A stretch of DNA of 31,149 nt from Stephanodiscus triporus. Taxonomy: Eukaryota > Bacillariophyta > Thalassiosirophyceae > Thalassiosirales > Thalassiosiraceae. Every line of letters begins with the position of its first letter. The first letter of the stretch is position 1. Below the pieces are notes generated by a model, which saw nothing but the letters and a program-made list of their open reading frames with translations, did not search any database and was not told the DNA's origin. Positions 1-10,219 of the stretch are shown piece after piece. The stretch spans positions 1 through 31,149 of the forward strand of contig JALLAZ010000234.1 of assembly GCA_036939755.1 (NCBI GenBank). Reading direction: 5' to 3'. The position numbers were made by a program, and so were the translations under genes.

Positions 1-1245
1 CTCGCTGCTGAAGATTCGGATGACAGCGATGATTCCCCCTCTCCCACTTCGCGCACTCCTGGGCGGAAGACGACGGGTTTGGTGTTGGGGGGAAGTAGTC
101 CAACATTCTCCCCCAATAGCTCACCGGAGCTTCCAACTGACAACGAGGTGAGCAAGTATTCCTTCTTTGCTCGCCTCGCTCATTACATGGAAGGGGACAA
201 AATCAGCGAGGCAAATCATGCGGCGGTGGAGGTTTGTATTTCTGTTGAGGCCGGTGCTGCTGTTCGCAGCATGGATCCAATGAAGAAGGAGAAGAAGGAG
301 AGTGCTTTCTACAACAAGTATATGGGTATCCTCGAGGAAATTGAAGACGACCGGTTTGCCGACGACTCCGTTCGCGATGCAATGCGTCGTCGTTATAAGA
401 AAGCGAAGATGGACAACAACCCTGCACGGCTATGGCGGAAGTACGAATCTGACCTAACCGAGCTTCGCAATTTTGCGAAGAAGATTCCTGGTGTCGGCAG
501 CCTGTCGGAGTTGCCTAGCGGGTCCAATCAGCTGAGGCACATGAAGATGCCTCTCGTCCAAAAATTATGGGTGGAGGCAAATCCGGTATAGTGTTCTATG
601 TGTTGTCATATTTCGCCAAGGCCAAGCTTGTTTCTCACAATGTCAGCCCAAAATTTGCAAACACAGGATAAAGATGGTCTTGACTATGACGACCCCACCG
701 CAGTCCAGGCTGTGATTCCTCAGAGTTGGTGGCTTACTTCGCAGTCCTGTAAATTCATGCTTTGTTGCTTCGTCCATAAGGACTGCAAGGACTTAAGCAC
801 GCGGCCCACCGAACTACCGGCAGGGCACACCCGAAAAGAGGCAAGAGCCAACAGCCGAGCGGTGTTGGCGAAAGAGAGGGACGAAGCAAAGGCGGAGCGG
901 ATTGTTGGAGGCGAGAGATACGGTGATGTCGAACACACTATGAAGAAGGCGAGGGTGGTGGGGATGCAGGCGCAGGCGGAAAAAATTGCGGTTGAGACGA
1001 TTCAGACGAAGTTGAAGCTCTTGAATGAGAATGCGGATGTGTACAAGGCGATGCACGGCGAGGAAGTATACAACAAAATGGTCGTTGATCTACTCAACAA
1101 AATGATGGGTGCAAAAAACAGTGGGATTGGGGAAACGCCTGTTTCTGCTGTGTCAGCGGGTACGTCTCAACACAGCAGAGAGAGTGACGCTCAACGTGGC
1201 AGTGAGCCTGACGACAATGGTGATGATGACGATGATTACGACTAG
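1..1245 (+). CDS. Harbinger-associated accessory protein (5' partial, two exons)
   Basis: The reading frame is open from the left edge, so the N-terminus lies outside the window. It is acidic and Ser-rich at first, then carries a charged helical domain with a basic RRRYKKAK stretch. The frame meets TAG at 589-591, but a GT-AG intron at 586-666 (81 nt, starting GTATAG and ending ACACAG) removes it and rejoins the same frame, giving WVEANP/DKDGLDYDD. The second exon has a coiled-coil-like region (KERDEAKAERIVGGERYG to about LLNKMMG) and an Asp-rich tail ending at TAG 1243-1245. It faces the transposase at 1382-2812 tail to tail, as the two proteins of PIF/Harbinger elements often do; the partner there is usually a Myb/SANT-like DNA-binding protein. 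The accessory role is inferred from position and general style. I cannot see a clear Myb motif. It could instead be an unrelated host gene. Confidence 0.6.
586..666 (+). other. Spliceosomal intron, 81 nt, in accessory gene
   Basis: The donor CCG/GTATAG and acceptor ACACAG/GAT preserve phase 0 and remove the only in-frame stop between two long open segments. This makes one protein instead of two. Confidence 0.7.
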
Positions 1246-1381
1246 TAAAGAGTAATGTTTAGTGAAAGTATTCTTTTCTGTTAACTTTATTATTTGAATT
1301 AAACCAAATAAAATATGAGGACCCCCCAACCTCCCTTCCTTTGGGTCCTCTCCCATGCCCGGGGAAACAAACACACAAATA

Positions 1382-2812
1382 TTAGATTGTACCCTTCTGA
1401 CGGAAGACGTGAAGATGATTTGCCAACAAGGCACGCCGACTCGCAAATTTTCTCGATAACGCCAACTCCGATGTGTCGGGGGAATGAAACGTTGTGTGCC
1501 CGTCCAACCAAATCCCATCATCACCAATCGGCGCCCCCCGACCAACCCTAATGTTTGTTCTCTCCATCAGGTCAAGGAGGAAATTATTGAGGCAGCAGCA
1601 TGTGACAAAGATCTTCTCACAAGTTTGGATGTCGCGATAATTCAACCCGTCATTCAAAATCCTCCAGCGTTTTTTCAGAATTCCAAAAGTACACTCCACG
1701 TCCTTCCGGATGCTTTCCAAGTTTGTCGAGAAATACCCCTCAAGCGACGCACAATCTGCATTTGCGTAGGGGGAAATCGAAATTGGCCAGCGATGATAAC
1801 CATTATCGCAGATAAGATACGCACCTCGCTCTTGTTCGATTCGACCCGCACAGGTGTAATAGCTCCACAAGACATCCTTGAACCACCCAGTGCGAATGCG
1901 ATGGACGTTGGGGTCAACCTTGACGATCTCCTTGTCGTTACGAGTCCCAAATTGCGGACCAAATATTCCAATCACCCTGCGATTGAAATCCGTGATGCAC
2001 TGAAAAGCAAGAGTGGGAAAGCCCGCCTTCCCCTTTGCGCGATTGTGGTCCCCGGTGGGACAGGAAGACCACTTGACATGAACAACGTCCATCGAACCGC
2101 AGCACCCGGGAAGACCAACTTCCTCATAGCACTTGCTCGTCCGGCGCAATTCGGCTATGTTTCGAGGCAAAAAGATATACTCATCCTTCATTTCAACCAT
2201 TGCATTAACGAACTCAAAGAAGAACAAGCGTATCTCTGATACGCTGATATGGCACATTGACCGTAACTGACGAAACGAGTTACCGTTCCCCAGCCGATAC
2301 AGTGCCGCCATCACGAGCAGCTCAGAGCGCTCACGAAATTCCGCCCGAAACCTGTGCGATCTGGGCACTTTGATATACCCCCGGTTAATGAGAATATCCG
2401 TCAATTCCTCAATCTTCGCAAGAGGCATTCGAAACAACGATCTGAATTCCCCAAACCGGTCAGATATTGACAGCTCGTGCGTGAGATCGCGCGTCATCCC
2501 AGGCCGGAGGAAACTCCGGTACCAACTCGACAACAACACGCTTTCCCTTCGGTATTGGCGATTGGGATTGCGCTGCTTGCGACGACGGCGGTGGCGGCGG
2601 CGACGACGCACACTGCTCTCATCAGAGAACGAGCAGGAATCGTCGTCGTATGCGCCATAAGATGGCGAACCAACACTGGCATCACCGAAATCATCAAAAT
2701 TAAAAGGCTCGTCAAATCGAAACCCTTCCCCGAAGCCGAAGTCAACAGCGGGCAAAAAATCCGATAGAAAATCGAATGTGGCCGGGGGAGCCTCAGAAGG
2801 GAGGGAAGGCAT
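1382..2812 (-). CDS. HARBI1-like DDE transposase of a PIF/Harbinger element
   Basis: This is an intact 476-residue ORF from the ATG at 2812. A further 29 codons are open upstream but begin only with GTG. The N-terminal part is acidic (Phe/Asp-rich) and is followed by a strongly basic Arg-rich segment (RRRRRHRRRRKQRN), a likely nuclear localisation or DNA-contact region. The C-terminal half is the DDE_Tnp_4 nuclease fold. The candidate triad is Asp in GSMDVVHVKW, Asp in LICDNGYHRWP and Glu in RKDVECTFGILKKRW. A helix-turn-helix-like segment (NGNSFRQLRSMCHISVSEIRL) precedes the first Asp. Such enzymes cut and rejoin element ends, usually at 3-bp TWA targets. No frameshift or stop is visible, so the copy looks recent. 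The left element end lies outside the window, so its terminal repeats cannot be paired. Confidence 0.9.
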   Translation of the reverse strand: MPSLPSEAPPATFDFLSDFLPAVDFGFGEGFRFDEPFNFDDFGDASVGSPSYGAYDDDSCSFSDESSVRRRRRHRRRRKQRNPNRQYRRESVLLSSWYRSFLRPGMTRDLTHELSISDRFGEFRSLFRMPLAKIEELTDILINRGYIKVPRSHRFRAEFRERSELLVMAALYRLGNGNSFRQLRSMCHISVSEIRLFFFEFVNAMVEMKDEYIFLPRNIAELRRTSKCYEEVGLPGCCGSMDVVHVKWSSCPTGDHNRAKGKAGFPTLAFQCITDFNRRVIGIFGPQFGTRNDKEIVKVDPNVHRIRTGWFKDVLWSYYTCAGRIEQERGAYLICDNGYHRWPISISPYANADCASLEGYFSTNLESIRKDVECTFGILKKRWRILNDGLNYRDIQTCEKIFVTCCCLNNFLLDLMERTNIRVGRGAPIGDDGIWLDGHTTFHSPDTSELALSRKFASRRALLANHLHVFRQKGTI

Positions 2813-2930
2813 CTTCCCTGGCTGCTGCAAAGAGAGGGGGGGGGATTGCGCTGCAGCGAGAGTGGATCGATGAGGGTGCGTACTCGTATGCACCCTCACA
2901 AATGTGTTCCACGTCTACACTAAAAAACCG

Positions 2931-3027
2931 TATCTGCGTATCCGGAGATCTCTATTTGCGCGCAAATAAATCTTCCACGCGGAGGGTATTATTTGCGCGC
3001 AAATAAAAATTCCCGGATACGCAGATA
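2931..3027. repeat. Nested palindromic repeat element
   Basis: Perfect 15-bp inverted arms (tatctgcgtatccgg at 2931-2945 and its complement at 3013-3027) enclose two direct copies of atttgcgcgcaaataaa at 2954-2970 and 2991-3007. Each copy contains the perfect 14-bp palindrome atttgcgcgcaaat. It lies just upstream of the Harbinger transposase. It may be a MITE-like insertion, part of the Harbinger terminal region or a regulatory palindrome; I cannot decide which. Confidence 0.6.
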
Positions 3028-3950
3028 AATTTTGGGGTCATTTTGGGATTTTTAGCGGACTATTATCTAACAAAAACAAAATCCGCAGGTACGAATACGC
3101 AAAAGAACAGTCGGGAACAAAAAAAGAAAAAAAAACTTCGCACCCGTCTTCTGCGTATTTGCTTATTTGACTATTCCTCAAAGAAATCACAGCCTAAGTT
3201 TGGTTGTGGCCCTCCTAAAAGCTGAGAATAAGCTCCCCCAATTAAGGCCCCAATTAAGGGGTTGCAATTGAGGTCAAAAAATGTACCATATTAAATTTTC
3301 ATTCTACATACGACGGAATTCAATCGACGGACGGACAGCTTTTAAATTTTTTATTATCTCTTCAGCCCGTAATTATGTCAGATTTCTCACGAATTCTGAC
3401 GAATTTAGTTCATCTTCTCGCGCACATGCGAAAAACGTCAGTCCTCGCTTTGTTGCCGCCAGCGCTTACCACCTACTCCTACTTATGTACTACTCTACCT
3501 ACGTAGATACCTAATCCCGATCGCCCACTTTCACTTTTTTCCTATCCGCCTTCCACTTTTGACTGTTGTCCCCTCGCACTATTCCTTTCCCCCTTTTACC
3601 GTTGCGTGCGGTGCAAGGAAGAAAAGACGAGGAGGATATTCCATACTCGTGAGTGCGCGCCGAACTAAGTCATGCGATTTATGTCATTCTTTGATGGTGG
3701 TCTCGATGTTTGCTCTTAGGCGATTTCCGCTGCCCGGTTTAATTGTTGAATGTTGATCCTCCGGGGGAGCTACCATACTTTCATTTAGGAATCAATTGAG
3801 AACAAAGTCCGGTATTGCTTTGACTCACTAGCTCATTTTTCTCCCTCTCAACTAAATAATACTCTAATAACCTATGTTTCCACAACTCCTCCATTGGCAA
3901 CGTTAGACCAGCCTTGGCTCGCAGCGTCAAAAGTTTGGGACAACCCGAAA
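3028..3950. other. Intergenic region upstream of START-domain gene
   Basis: No convincing coding region. An imperfect inverted repeat (about 3090-3105 and 3148-3163, core aatacgca/tgcgtatt) is loosely related to the 2931-3027 arms. A 12-bp tandem (ccccaattaagg twice) lies near 3236-3261. The rest is AT-rich with pyrimidine runs and probably contains the promoter and 5' leader of the gene at 3951. Confidence 0.4.
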
Positions 3951-5192
3951 ATGAGGTTCAGGAAATCGAAATCATCATCATCGTCATGTAGCTCGATGTC
4001 TGTCCCGTCGGCGACAAAGCAAAAGCGCAAGATTCTCACGTCTCTGCCAGATAAAAGTCCGGAACTGATCGTGATGGACGTGAGAAGTATTGCAACTGGG
4101 ACCTTCAACTCTTCTGGCGTGTTCTCGATGACAGCAAGTTCGTATGGGCGTTCACTGTCCCCCCGCAGCACTAGTACAGATATCCTAGAGAGTTTCTCCG
4201 TCGACGATGATGATTCAACGTCCGATATCTCCGTCACGAAAAGCAGAGTTTTCATCCGCACCGCCGATCTCCCGCATATGAAAGTAGCATGGTCTCGTGT
4301 AAGGAATTCTTCTCTCTCTGATTTGGACGACGACGAACTGATTGAATATGTGCACAAACCGTCATCGAACCCACCCTTGTCATCGATTGCACTCGATGAA
4401 AATGAATGTTGGATAGCTTTGGATGACGGGAAAGGGATGGCCCCACTTGCCAAGGCTGCGATACAGGCTCTTGTAAAAACTGGGCTTGATGCTTCCATGG
4501 ACAAGGCAATGTGGACGGCTAACGCGCCCACTGCAAAGTTACTCAAGGCGGGATTGTGGGATGCGACGATTTTCATTTCCTGCGATGTGGGAAAGCCCAT
4601 GACCGTTCCACACGCCAAGGGATCCAAAGATGAAAATGATGTGCTAGTGTGGACTGGCAATTGGGGTCATAAATATTACGGACACGACATTCCCGCAGTC
4701 CGCTGCGAGGCTATTGTCAACATGAGCCCCCGGGCACTTGCCAATCTCCTCGTGGATTCGAATCGAGTTAAGGAATACAATAAAATGAGCACCGGCAGGG
4801 AGGATATATTGACCTTTTGCAATGAGGCAACATGCGTTTCCAAGATAATTGAGGGTAGGTCCAAGCCGCCCATGTTGGGCAAGACACTTGTATTGAAATC
4901 ACTAATGCACATGGAAGAGCTCCCAGGCGGCGGCGAACGAAGTGGATATGTCGTTGTATCAAGGGCTATCTCGCTTGCTGACGATGTCGACGCCCCGGTA
5001 GATCCAAAGGTTCTTAGCAGCGAGATGTTGATGGGACTGAACATCATTCGTGCCGTTGAGGGTGAACCTGAGCGTTGCGTACTTATCAATCTGAATCACC
5101 TTAGAAGCCCAATGATCCCCGTGATGTTAGCTCGGCGGTTGGCTCTAGGGTCCGCTGTGAACTTCATCAATGACATTCGAGCGCTGTGTTAA
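3951..5192 (+). CDS. START/SRPBCC-fold lipid-binding-like protein
   Basis: A single exon of 413 codons from the first in-frame ATG at 3951; the frame is open upstream but has no ATG. The first 110 residues are Ser/basic-rich and look disordered (RKSKSSSSSCSS). The C-terminal 200 residues resemble a START domain, the helix-grip fold that binds lipids. Visible elements are EAIVNMSPRALANLLVDSNRVKEYNK, a strand with GKTLVLKSLMHMEEL, GYVVVSRAISL, a strand near RCVLINLNHL, and a long C-terminal helix from about MIPVMLARRLALGS to the end. The pattern of substrate-enclosing strands followed by a terminal amphipathic helix is typical. The ligand cannot be read from sequence. No signal peptide or membrane segment is seen, so a cytosolic or membrane-peripheral role is likely. 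Family assignment rests on pattern recognition. Confidence 0.75.
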   Translation: MRFRKSKSSSSSCSSMSVPSATKQKRKILTSLPDKSPELIVMDVRSIATGTFNSSGVFSMTASSYGRSLSPRSTSTDILESFSVDDDDSTSDISVTKSRVFIRTADLPHMKVAWSRVRNSSLSDLDDDELIEYVHKPSSNPPLSSIALDENECWIALDDGKGMAPLAKAAIQALVKTGLDASMDKAMWTANAPTAKLLKAGLWDATIFISCDVGKPMTVPHAKGSKDENDVLVWTGNWGHKYYGHDIPAVRCEAIVNMSPRALANLLVDSNRVKEYNKMSTGREDILTFCNEATCVSKIIEGRSKPPMLGKTLVLKSLMHMEELPGGGERSGYVVVSRAISLADDVDAPVDPKVLSSEMLMGLNIIRAVEGEPERCVLINLNHLRSPMIPVMLARRLALGSAVNFINDIRALC

Positions 5193-5399
5193 AAGTTTGC
5201 GCCGATGATTCCTCAATATGGTCCAGGTTAATAGTTTTGTTGTTTTATTGTTTAATTAAATTGGCTATAGCAATTGTAATAAGTCAGTCATCTTAAATGA
5301 TGGATTAAGCCCAGTTGAGACGACACACGCAAACGAGGAGAGAATTATTCATGGCCTGTCTTCCTTTGATTGTCAATAATTATGTTGGCTGTTGTTTTG

Positions 5400-7307
5400 C
5401 TACACTGGACGATGGGCATGCTGGGTTCTCATTGGATCAAGGGCATAGTATTTCTGCACAGGCAGAGCTTGTTTCTTGTAATTCTGAATGTCAATATGAT
5501 ATTGTTGACGCAGAAGTTCCTCCCGATTTCGAAACGGCCTTTTCTCTTCCTCTGACATTGCTGACCACTTTTGACCCAACAGCTTTACTAGCTCTGTTTT
5601 CGACAACGGCGGAAGAATCCGTTAGAAATTTGTCAGCACATTATTACGGACATCTGAATGTCACTAACCCCCAAACTCACCTGTATGTCGCAACTCGGGG
5701 TACTCCTGCTTTAATGGCGGTCGGCAGTGGTTGACAAACAAAAAGAAGGCGGGAGGCGACCTCTTGGGAGCGTTGGGGTCTCGGTCCTACGCGCGAAGAA
5801 AGTAAGACATTCAGTGGTCACGACTGGAGTGCCAGGATCAGCAACGTATGACTAATACTCACCCTTGTTCGCTTTCTACCTGACACCGCAACTGAAATAA
5901 CCAAAGGCATGAAAGGTACAGCCGGAAGAAAGTTAACGAGAAAGATTCATGATGCACCGCTTACCACTAGATTCAACAAACCTCATAGGTTCAGGAAGGC
6001 AAAAGTGGCCAGTCAGCCTCCTCTCTTGCTCAGCCACTCCATCACTAATCACTGTTTCTATCTTACCACCTTTGTCTTCCTGACCCTCCTTTACATTTCG
6101 CTTCCAATGCTTAGCATCAATATGGTACTGTGCTCGAAGTCTCCTCTCTTTGTCTAGATACGGTGCCTTTTCAGACTTGGGTAGCTGTCAAGCACGAGAA
6201 GCTCAGTACAATGAAATAGCTGGTATAAATAGATAAGATTTTGCATTTACCTTTTTCCAAATCTCAGAGCATGTCTTGACTACCATTTTATTGGACATAC
6301 CTGTTAGATTACACGTTAATGAGAGATTGAGGGCAGAGGCAATCATAACTTTCAATGATCGAATTCTTATCCTCACCAGGGTGTTCCTCCTTGATGAGAG
6401 GACGTCTGGCATTCGCAAACAAGAAAAACGCTGACGGGGATCGTTTCGGAGCACCCTCTTTCTGCACACAATGAGGAAAGGTATCGTATCAGCTAAATAG
6501 TTTCCATTGCATATCCATAATCGACTCATAAAGATTGGCACGAACCTTCTGCTTCACTTTATTCGTAGCGATTCTCCAGGGTCCTTGAAATACTGCTTTT
6601 TGTTCGTTGAATCCTCGCTTTTCTACCTCGGATAAATCATGCCAGTACTTTCTCTGATCTTCGGGGAGGGCTTTCCATGCCCGAGAACATTCTTTTGACA
6701 CCGAGGATATACAAAATTTCAATGGCTTCAACGAATCCATTAGAATATATTGTCAGCACATCATTACGGACAGCTAGACGAGACGTCACTACCCCCCCAA
6801 ACTCACCAATCCATCTGGTCCAAGTTCCTTCTTCTTCTTGCCTAAGAAGTCCATGAAAAAATGGACATAGCTCGATCTAAATCGTTTGGGAGCATCGGGC
6901 GCCTTTTTGTAGACAGTAACCAAATTCGTCCCTGACGAAGGATTATATTCTTGCGAAGAAAAATGACCATACTGCTCGTCGCGCGTTTCCATCGGGAATG
7001 ATGGGTATTCAAAATTTAGAAGATCATGATCTCCGTCTAAGTTCGCGTAATAATCTGCGTTTGTGATGTGATGAAAAAATGAAGGAGGAGGCTATAACGG
7101 AAAGAAGAGGGCTTAGAAACAACTTGATAACCCCCCAAGGAAAATCATGTCGTGACATCCTACGACATCGAGTATGAGACAGAACGACTGGCAACACCGA
7201 CCCCAACTCACGTTCAAGGGGGGCACGGTAAATTGATGCTGTGGATACTGTCCCTGCGATTCCGTAGGAGGATCCGGTTGCGGCATGAAATCCTCCATCG
7301 GCATCAT
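5400..7307 (-). CDS. Triple HMG-box protein (nine exons)
   Basis: Splice sites and phase agree for nine exons: 7212-7307, 6807-7091, 6546-6725, 6377-6461, 6251-6300, 6067-6184, 5863-5891, 5681-5786 and 5400-5593 (380 residues). The N-terminus is short and Pro/Gln-rich. Box 1 runs from [16 protein letters not shown] to [17 protein letters not shown]. Box 2 follows a basic linker: [17 protein letters not shown], then [18 protein letters not shown], then [19 protein letters not shown]. Box 3 follows the linker [18 protein letters not shown] and includes [22 protein letters not shown] boxes bend DNA in the minor groove, so a nuclear chromatin role is likely. Each box is interrupted by an intron near the end of helix 1. 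The 29-nt exon at 5863-5891 encodes the basic linker. The start could be the ATG at 7307 or 7304; an upstream frame reaches 7433 but looks like leader. The donor at 6067 has an alternative three bases away. Confidence 0.85.
5594..5680 (-). repeat. Intron in HMG box 3, near-copy of the intron in box 1
   Basis: This 87-nt phase-1 intron starts gtgagtttgggggttagtga and contains tgtccgtaataatgtgctga. It aligns closely with the first 70 or so bases of the intron at 6726-6806. The shared gctgaca is a plausible branch-point region. Confidence 0.8.
6726..6806 (-). repeat. Intron in HMG box 1, near-copy of the intron in box 3
   Basis: This 81-nt phase-0 intron starts gtgagtttgggggggtagtg and contains tgtccgtaatgatgtgctga. 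It matches the intron at 5594-5680 almost base for base over its 5' two thirds, while the flanking exons are not similarly matched. Confidence 0.8.
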
Positions 7308-7561
7308 CAGCAGTGGGATTTTTCTCCTTTCCAGAAGAGAGTTTCGTACTAGTAGAGAGAAGAGTGTGTGAGGTTGGTTGAAAGGGTGTTGTGTGTTGTG
7401 TGAGTATGTGTACATACGGTAGGTACGTACCATGTATCTCTACATCATTGAACGCAGCAGCTGAATGCTGAGCCTGCTGCTGGCTGCTGGTCTAGACTTC
7501 ACTTACTATCGAAATTTGAAGCTTGAAGCTGCTGCGCGACAATTCACCCGTAACGGAAAAG

Positions 7562-9983
7562 ATGCGTCTGCCACTATTGATCACACCTCTTTTGATAAAC
7601 GCATGTGCTCAGAGGACATATGCATCTGATACTTCGCTGGATGATGATTTTCTAGCAACACGTATCCGTCGCGCGAAACTAGATTTATGGCTCCACGGTG
7701 CATTTTCTTTTTCGCCCGACAATGATGATGCGGAGGCGAGTGCCGTTGCTACCGATCTCGAAATGCAAGCTGCTAAAGCCCCTATTCGTCTTGGGCCTAT
7801 TCGGGAGGCTAGAAGGCGGCTCAAGAGTTATTTGCAATTGAATGACAGGGACGACAGTACTGATGAATGGCATCACCTGATGGAGAATATCTTGAGTGTA
7901 CGAGGCGGCGACGAGGTTGTGGGGGGAGAGTATGCATTTCGTCTTAAGAAAAAATTGGCTAAATTGAGTGCCCAATTTGGAAAGCCGTTTGTCGATGCTA
8001 TTGAGAAGGTGAATATAACATCACATTTGTTTAAGCATCCCTTTTGTTTTACCAACATTACGTTATTATACGCCATGTTACTATTTGCTTAGAACAAGGC
8101 TGAACATGCAGCAGATTGTGCAAGAAGTTGCGAGTTATTCTACTGTGCTGACAACTCAACAAAGATTCATTGGGACCCTCAAGCTCATGTGGATACTTTT
8201 TTTGCATCATACTCGTTTGGTTCTGTTCCACCAGAAGACTTTAGTGAAGAATTCCAGCAAGTACAATTTGACTAGTTAAAAAAACCTACGACTCGCCACA
8301 ATATGTTCTGCTCACTCCCTTGTTTTGTTCGGCACTTCTCATCAACCTTTTCTTCACTCAATTAAGATTTCCACTGGACCTCATCAAAGTAACTGAAGGA
8401 ACGCCTTTATTTTCTGCAGATGAAAGTGCTCAAGTCATTCTTCGAGCCGAAGAGGAGGGTGTTGATAGAAATGAGTATAAAAGCGGGAAATTCAGACTTG
8501 GGGGTAAGTAAGGACCGAGACCATTTTAGCATGGATGCTGACAACATCTACGCTAACAGCAATTGCGAACTGCAGGAGACTGGCTTGTAAATCTACCAGA
8601 AACACGATCCTGGTTCAACTCTAAGCTTGAACACGTACTGTTCCCTCTTCTTCACCATCTTTTCCCTGAGATTATTTGCACACCGTCTGTCTTGAGAGCA
8701 CACTCCGTATCACTCCTCAAATACAACCATACCCACCCACGAACCGACGTTCACATCGACAATGGAATCCTAGCCATGACTCTGGCTATGACGCCACAAA
8801 CCGAATACACAGGTGGCAGAACTTTCTTCAAACATATGGGAGTTGACAACATTTTACAGATGGACGTTGGGCATGCCACTTTTCGACCAGGTTCTGTTAG
8901 GCATGGCGGTCATCGCGTCACTTCAGGTACACGATACGTGTTAGGAGCATTCCTATTGCTAGAAGACCACGTAGAGCATGTTCGAAGACTAAAGAACAGA
9001 GGGTCAGAGTTGCGTACGAGCAGGCGCCTTCATGAAGCAATCAACCATTTTCAATGGGCATTGGCCCTAAATCCGAGGTGTACGACTTGTCTAAAAGATT
9101 GGGCCGAGATCTTGTTGTCACAGAAAGACTACGCGCAAGCGGAACAGAAGATCCAAAGTGCGTTGGAAATGCTGGAGGGCCTTGACTCTGATGCTCTTTT
9201 CACTTTGGGTCTCATCCTTTCGGAGCAGGGGAAAGACGAAGAGAGTATAGCAATTTACAAAAGGAGCATTGAATTGAATGCAGAAGATGCCGAACTGTGT
9301 TACAATCTTGGCATAAAACTTGGAGAGATTGGTGACACAAGAGGGGAGCTATCATTGTACAAAAGAGGTGAGATGTTCGACAGTTTACAGATGTTGCATG
9401 ACGATTTCTTGTTGTTGACCGTTGACCTATTTGCCCCAAAGCGACTGAGATCGACCCCAAAATGGGAGGCGCTTGGATCAACATGGGTATCACGCTGGCT
9501 GAAGCGGGTGATTTAGAATCTGCCGAGCCTATGTTCTTGAAAGCGATAGAATGCTGCGATGACGTCAAAACCAAAGGTATGATGAATCTGGCAGTTCTTC
9601 TACATAAGAAAGCAAACAACTTGGCAGCAAACGGTGACTTAAATGGTGCAAAGATGGCTAACAATGCTGCTGCCAAGTTGGTAGACAATGCTAAGCCTTT
9701 GCTCAATGCCAAAATGGCCATTGGTGGTCTATCACCAGAGGATGCAATGTTTGCCAAACAAAGCAAGCCATTGAGGGTTCAAATACATCGCCTTTGTGGT
9801 CAGATCCTTGCTGGCCAGGGCGATTTGGTCGGGTGTGAAAACGAATTTCGAACGGCGAGTGAGAGGTTTGGCGATATCCCTGGAATTTGGGATGCTCTCG
9901 CCCGAGTTTTGGATTTGCAAGGTAAATCCGAGGAGGCAAATCAAGCGAGACAGAAGCTGACGGAAATCCGAAATTCTCAGTGA
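7562..9983 (+). CDS. Secreted prolyl-4-hydroxylase-like 2OG-Fe(II) oxygenase with TPR repeats
   Basis: The start at 7562 gives a hydrophobic signal peptide (MRLPLLITPLLINACA). Exons are 7562-8008, 8093 to about 8250, about 8370-8503, 8576-9367 and 9442-9983. The second intron is unresolved: exon 2 is open to TAG at 8276 and no donor/acceptor pair keeps every conserved residue. The oxygenase domain carries the iron ligands HxD (DVHIDNG) and the distal His in RHGGH, and the Arg of SGTRYVL that should bind 2-oxoglutarate. A TPR array follows, from HEAINHFQWALALNPR through KRSIELNAEDAELCYNLG, KRATEIDPK/MGGAWINMG and a degenerate last part to NQARQKL. Prolyl hydroxylases of this type act in the ER/Golgi on hydroxyproline glycoproteins or collagen-like chains; the substrate here is unknown. 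The KR/ATEIDPK junction supports the 9368-9441 intron. Confidence 0.85.
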
Positions 9984-10219
9984 TTGAAATTGATGCGAAG
10001 GATTGCAGGTTATTTACGTAACCTGGAACTTTTTTCTTAGGAATGGAAAATGGAGAGTCTGCAATGCATCTAGCCATCCAGTTGTGAGATATCACCTAAG
10101 GTCGTTTCGCCACAGTGAGATGGCAGCGCTGATTCCGACTTTCTCACTTCTCCGAATGAAAGCAACACAAACGCATGCAAAAATTGAGTCTGCTATGACC
10201 GCCATAGAAGTATGTTGAC

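Noticed and set aside
3236..3263. Possible terminal repeat of the Harbinger element (ccccaattaagg tandem)
   Set aside because: The partner end is outside the window, and the motif is a direct rather than inverted repeat here.
3872..4660. Minus-strand frame of 262 codons opposite the START-like gene
   Set aside because: It is antisense to a well-supported coding region and has low-complexity Ser-rich composition with no domain.
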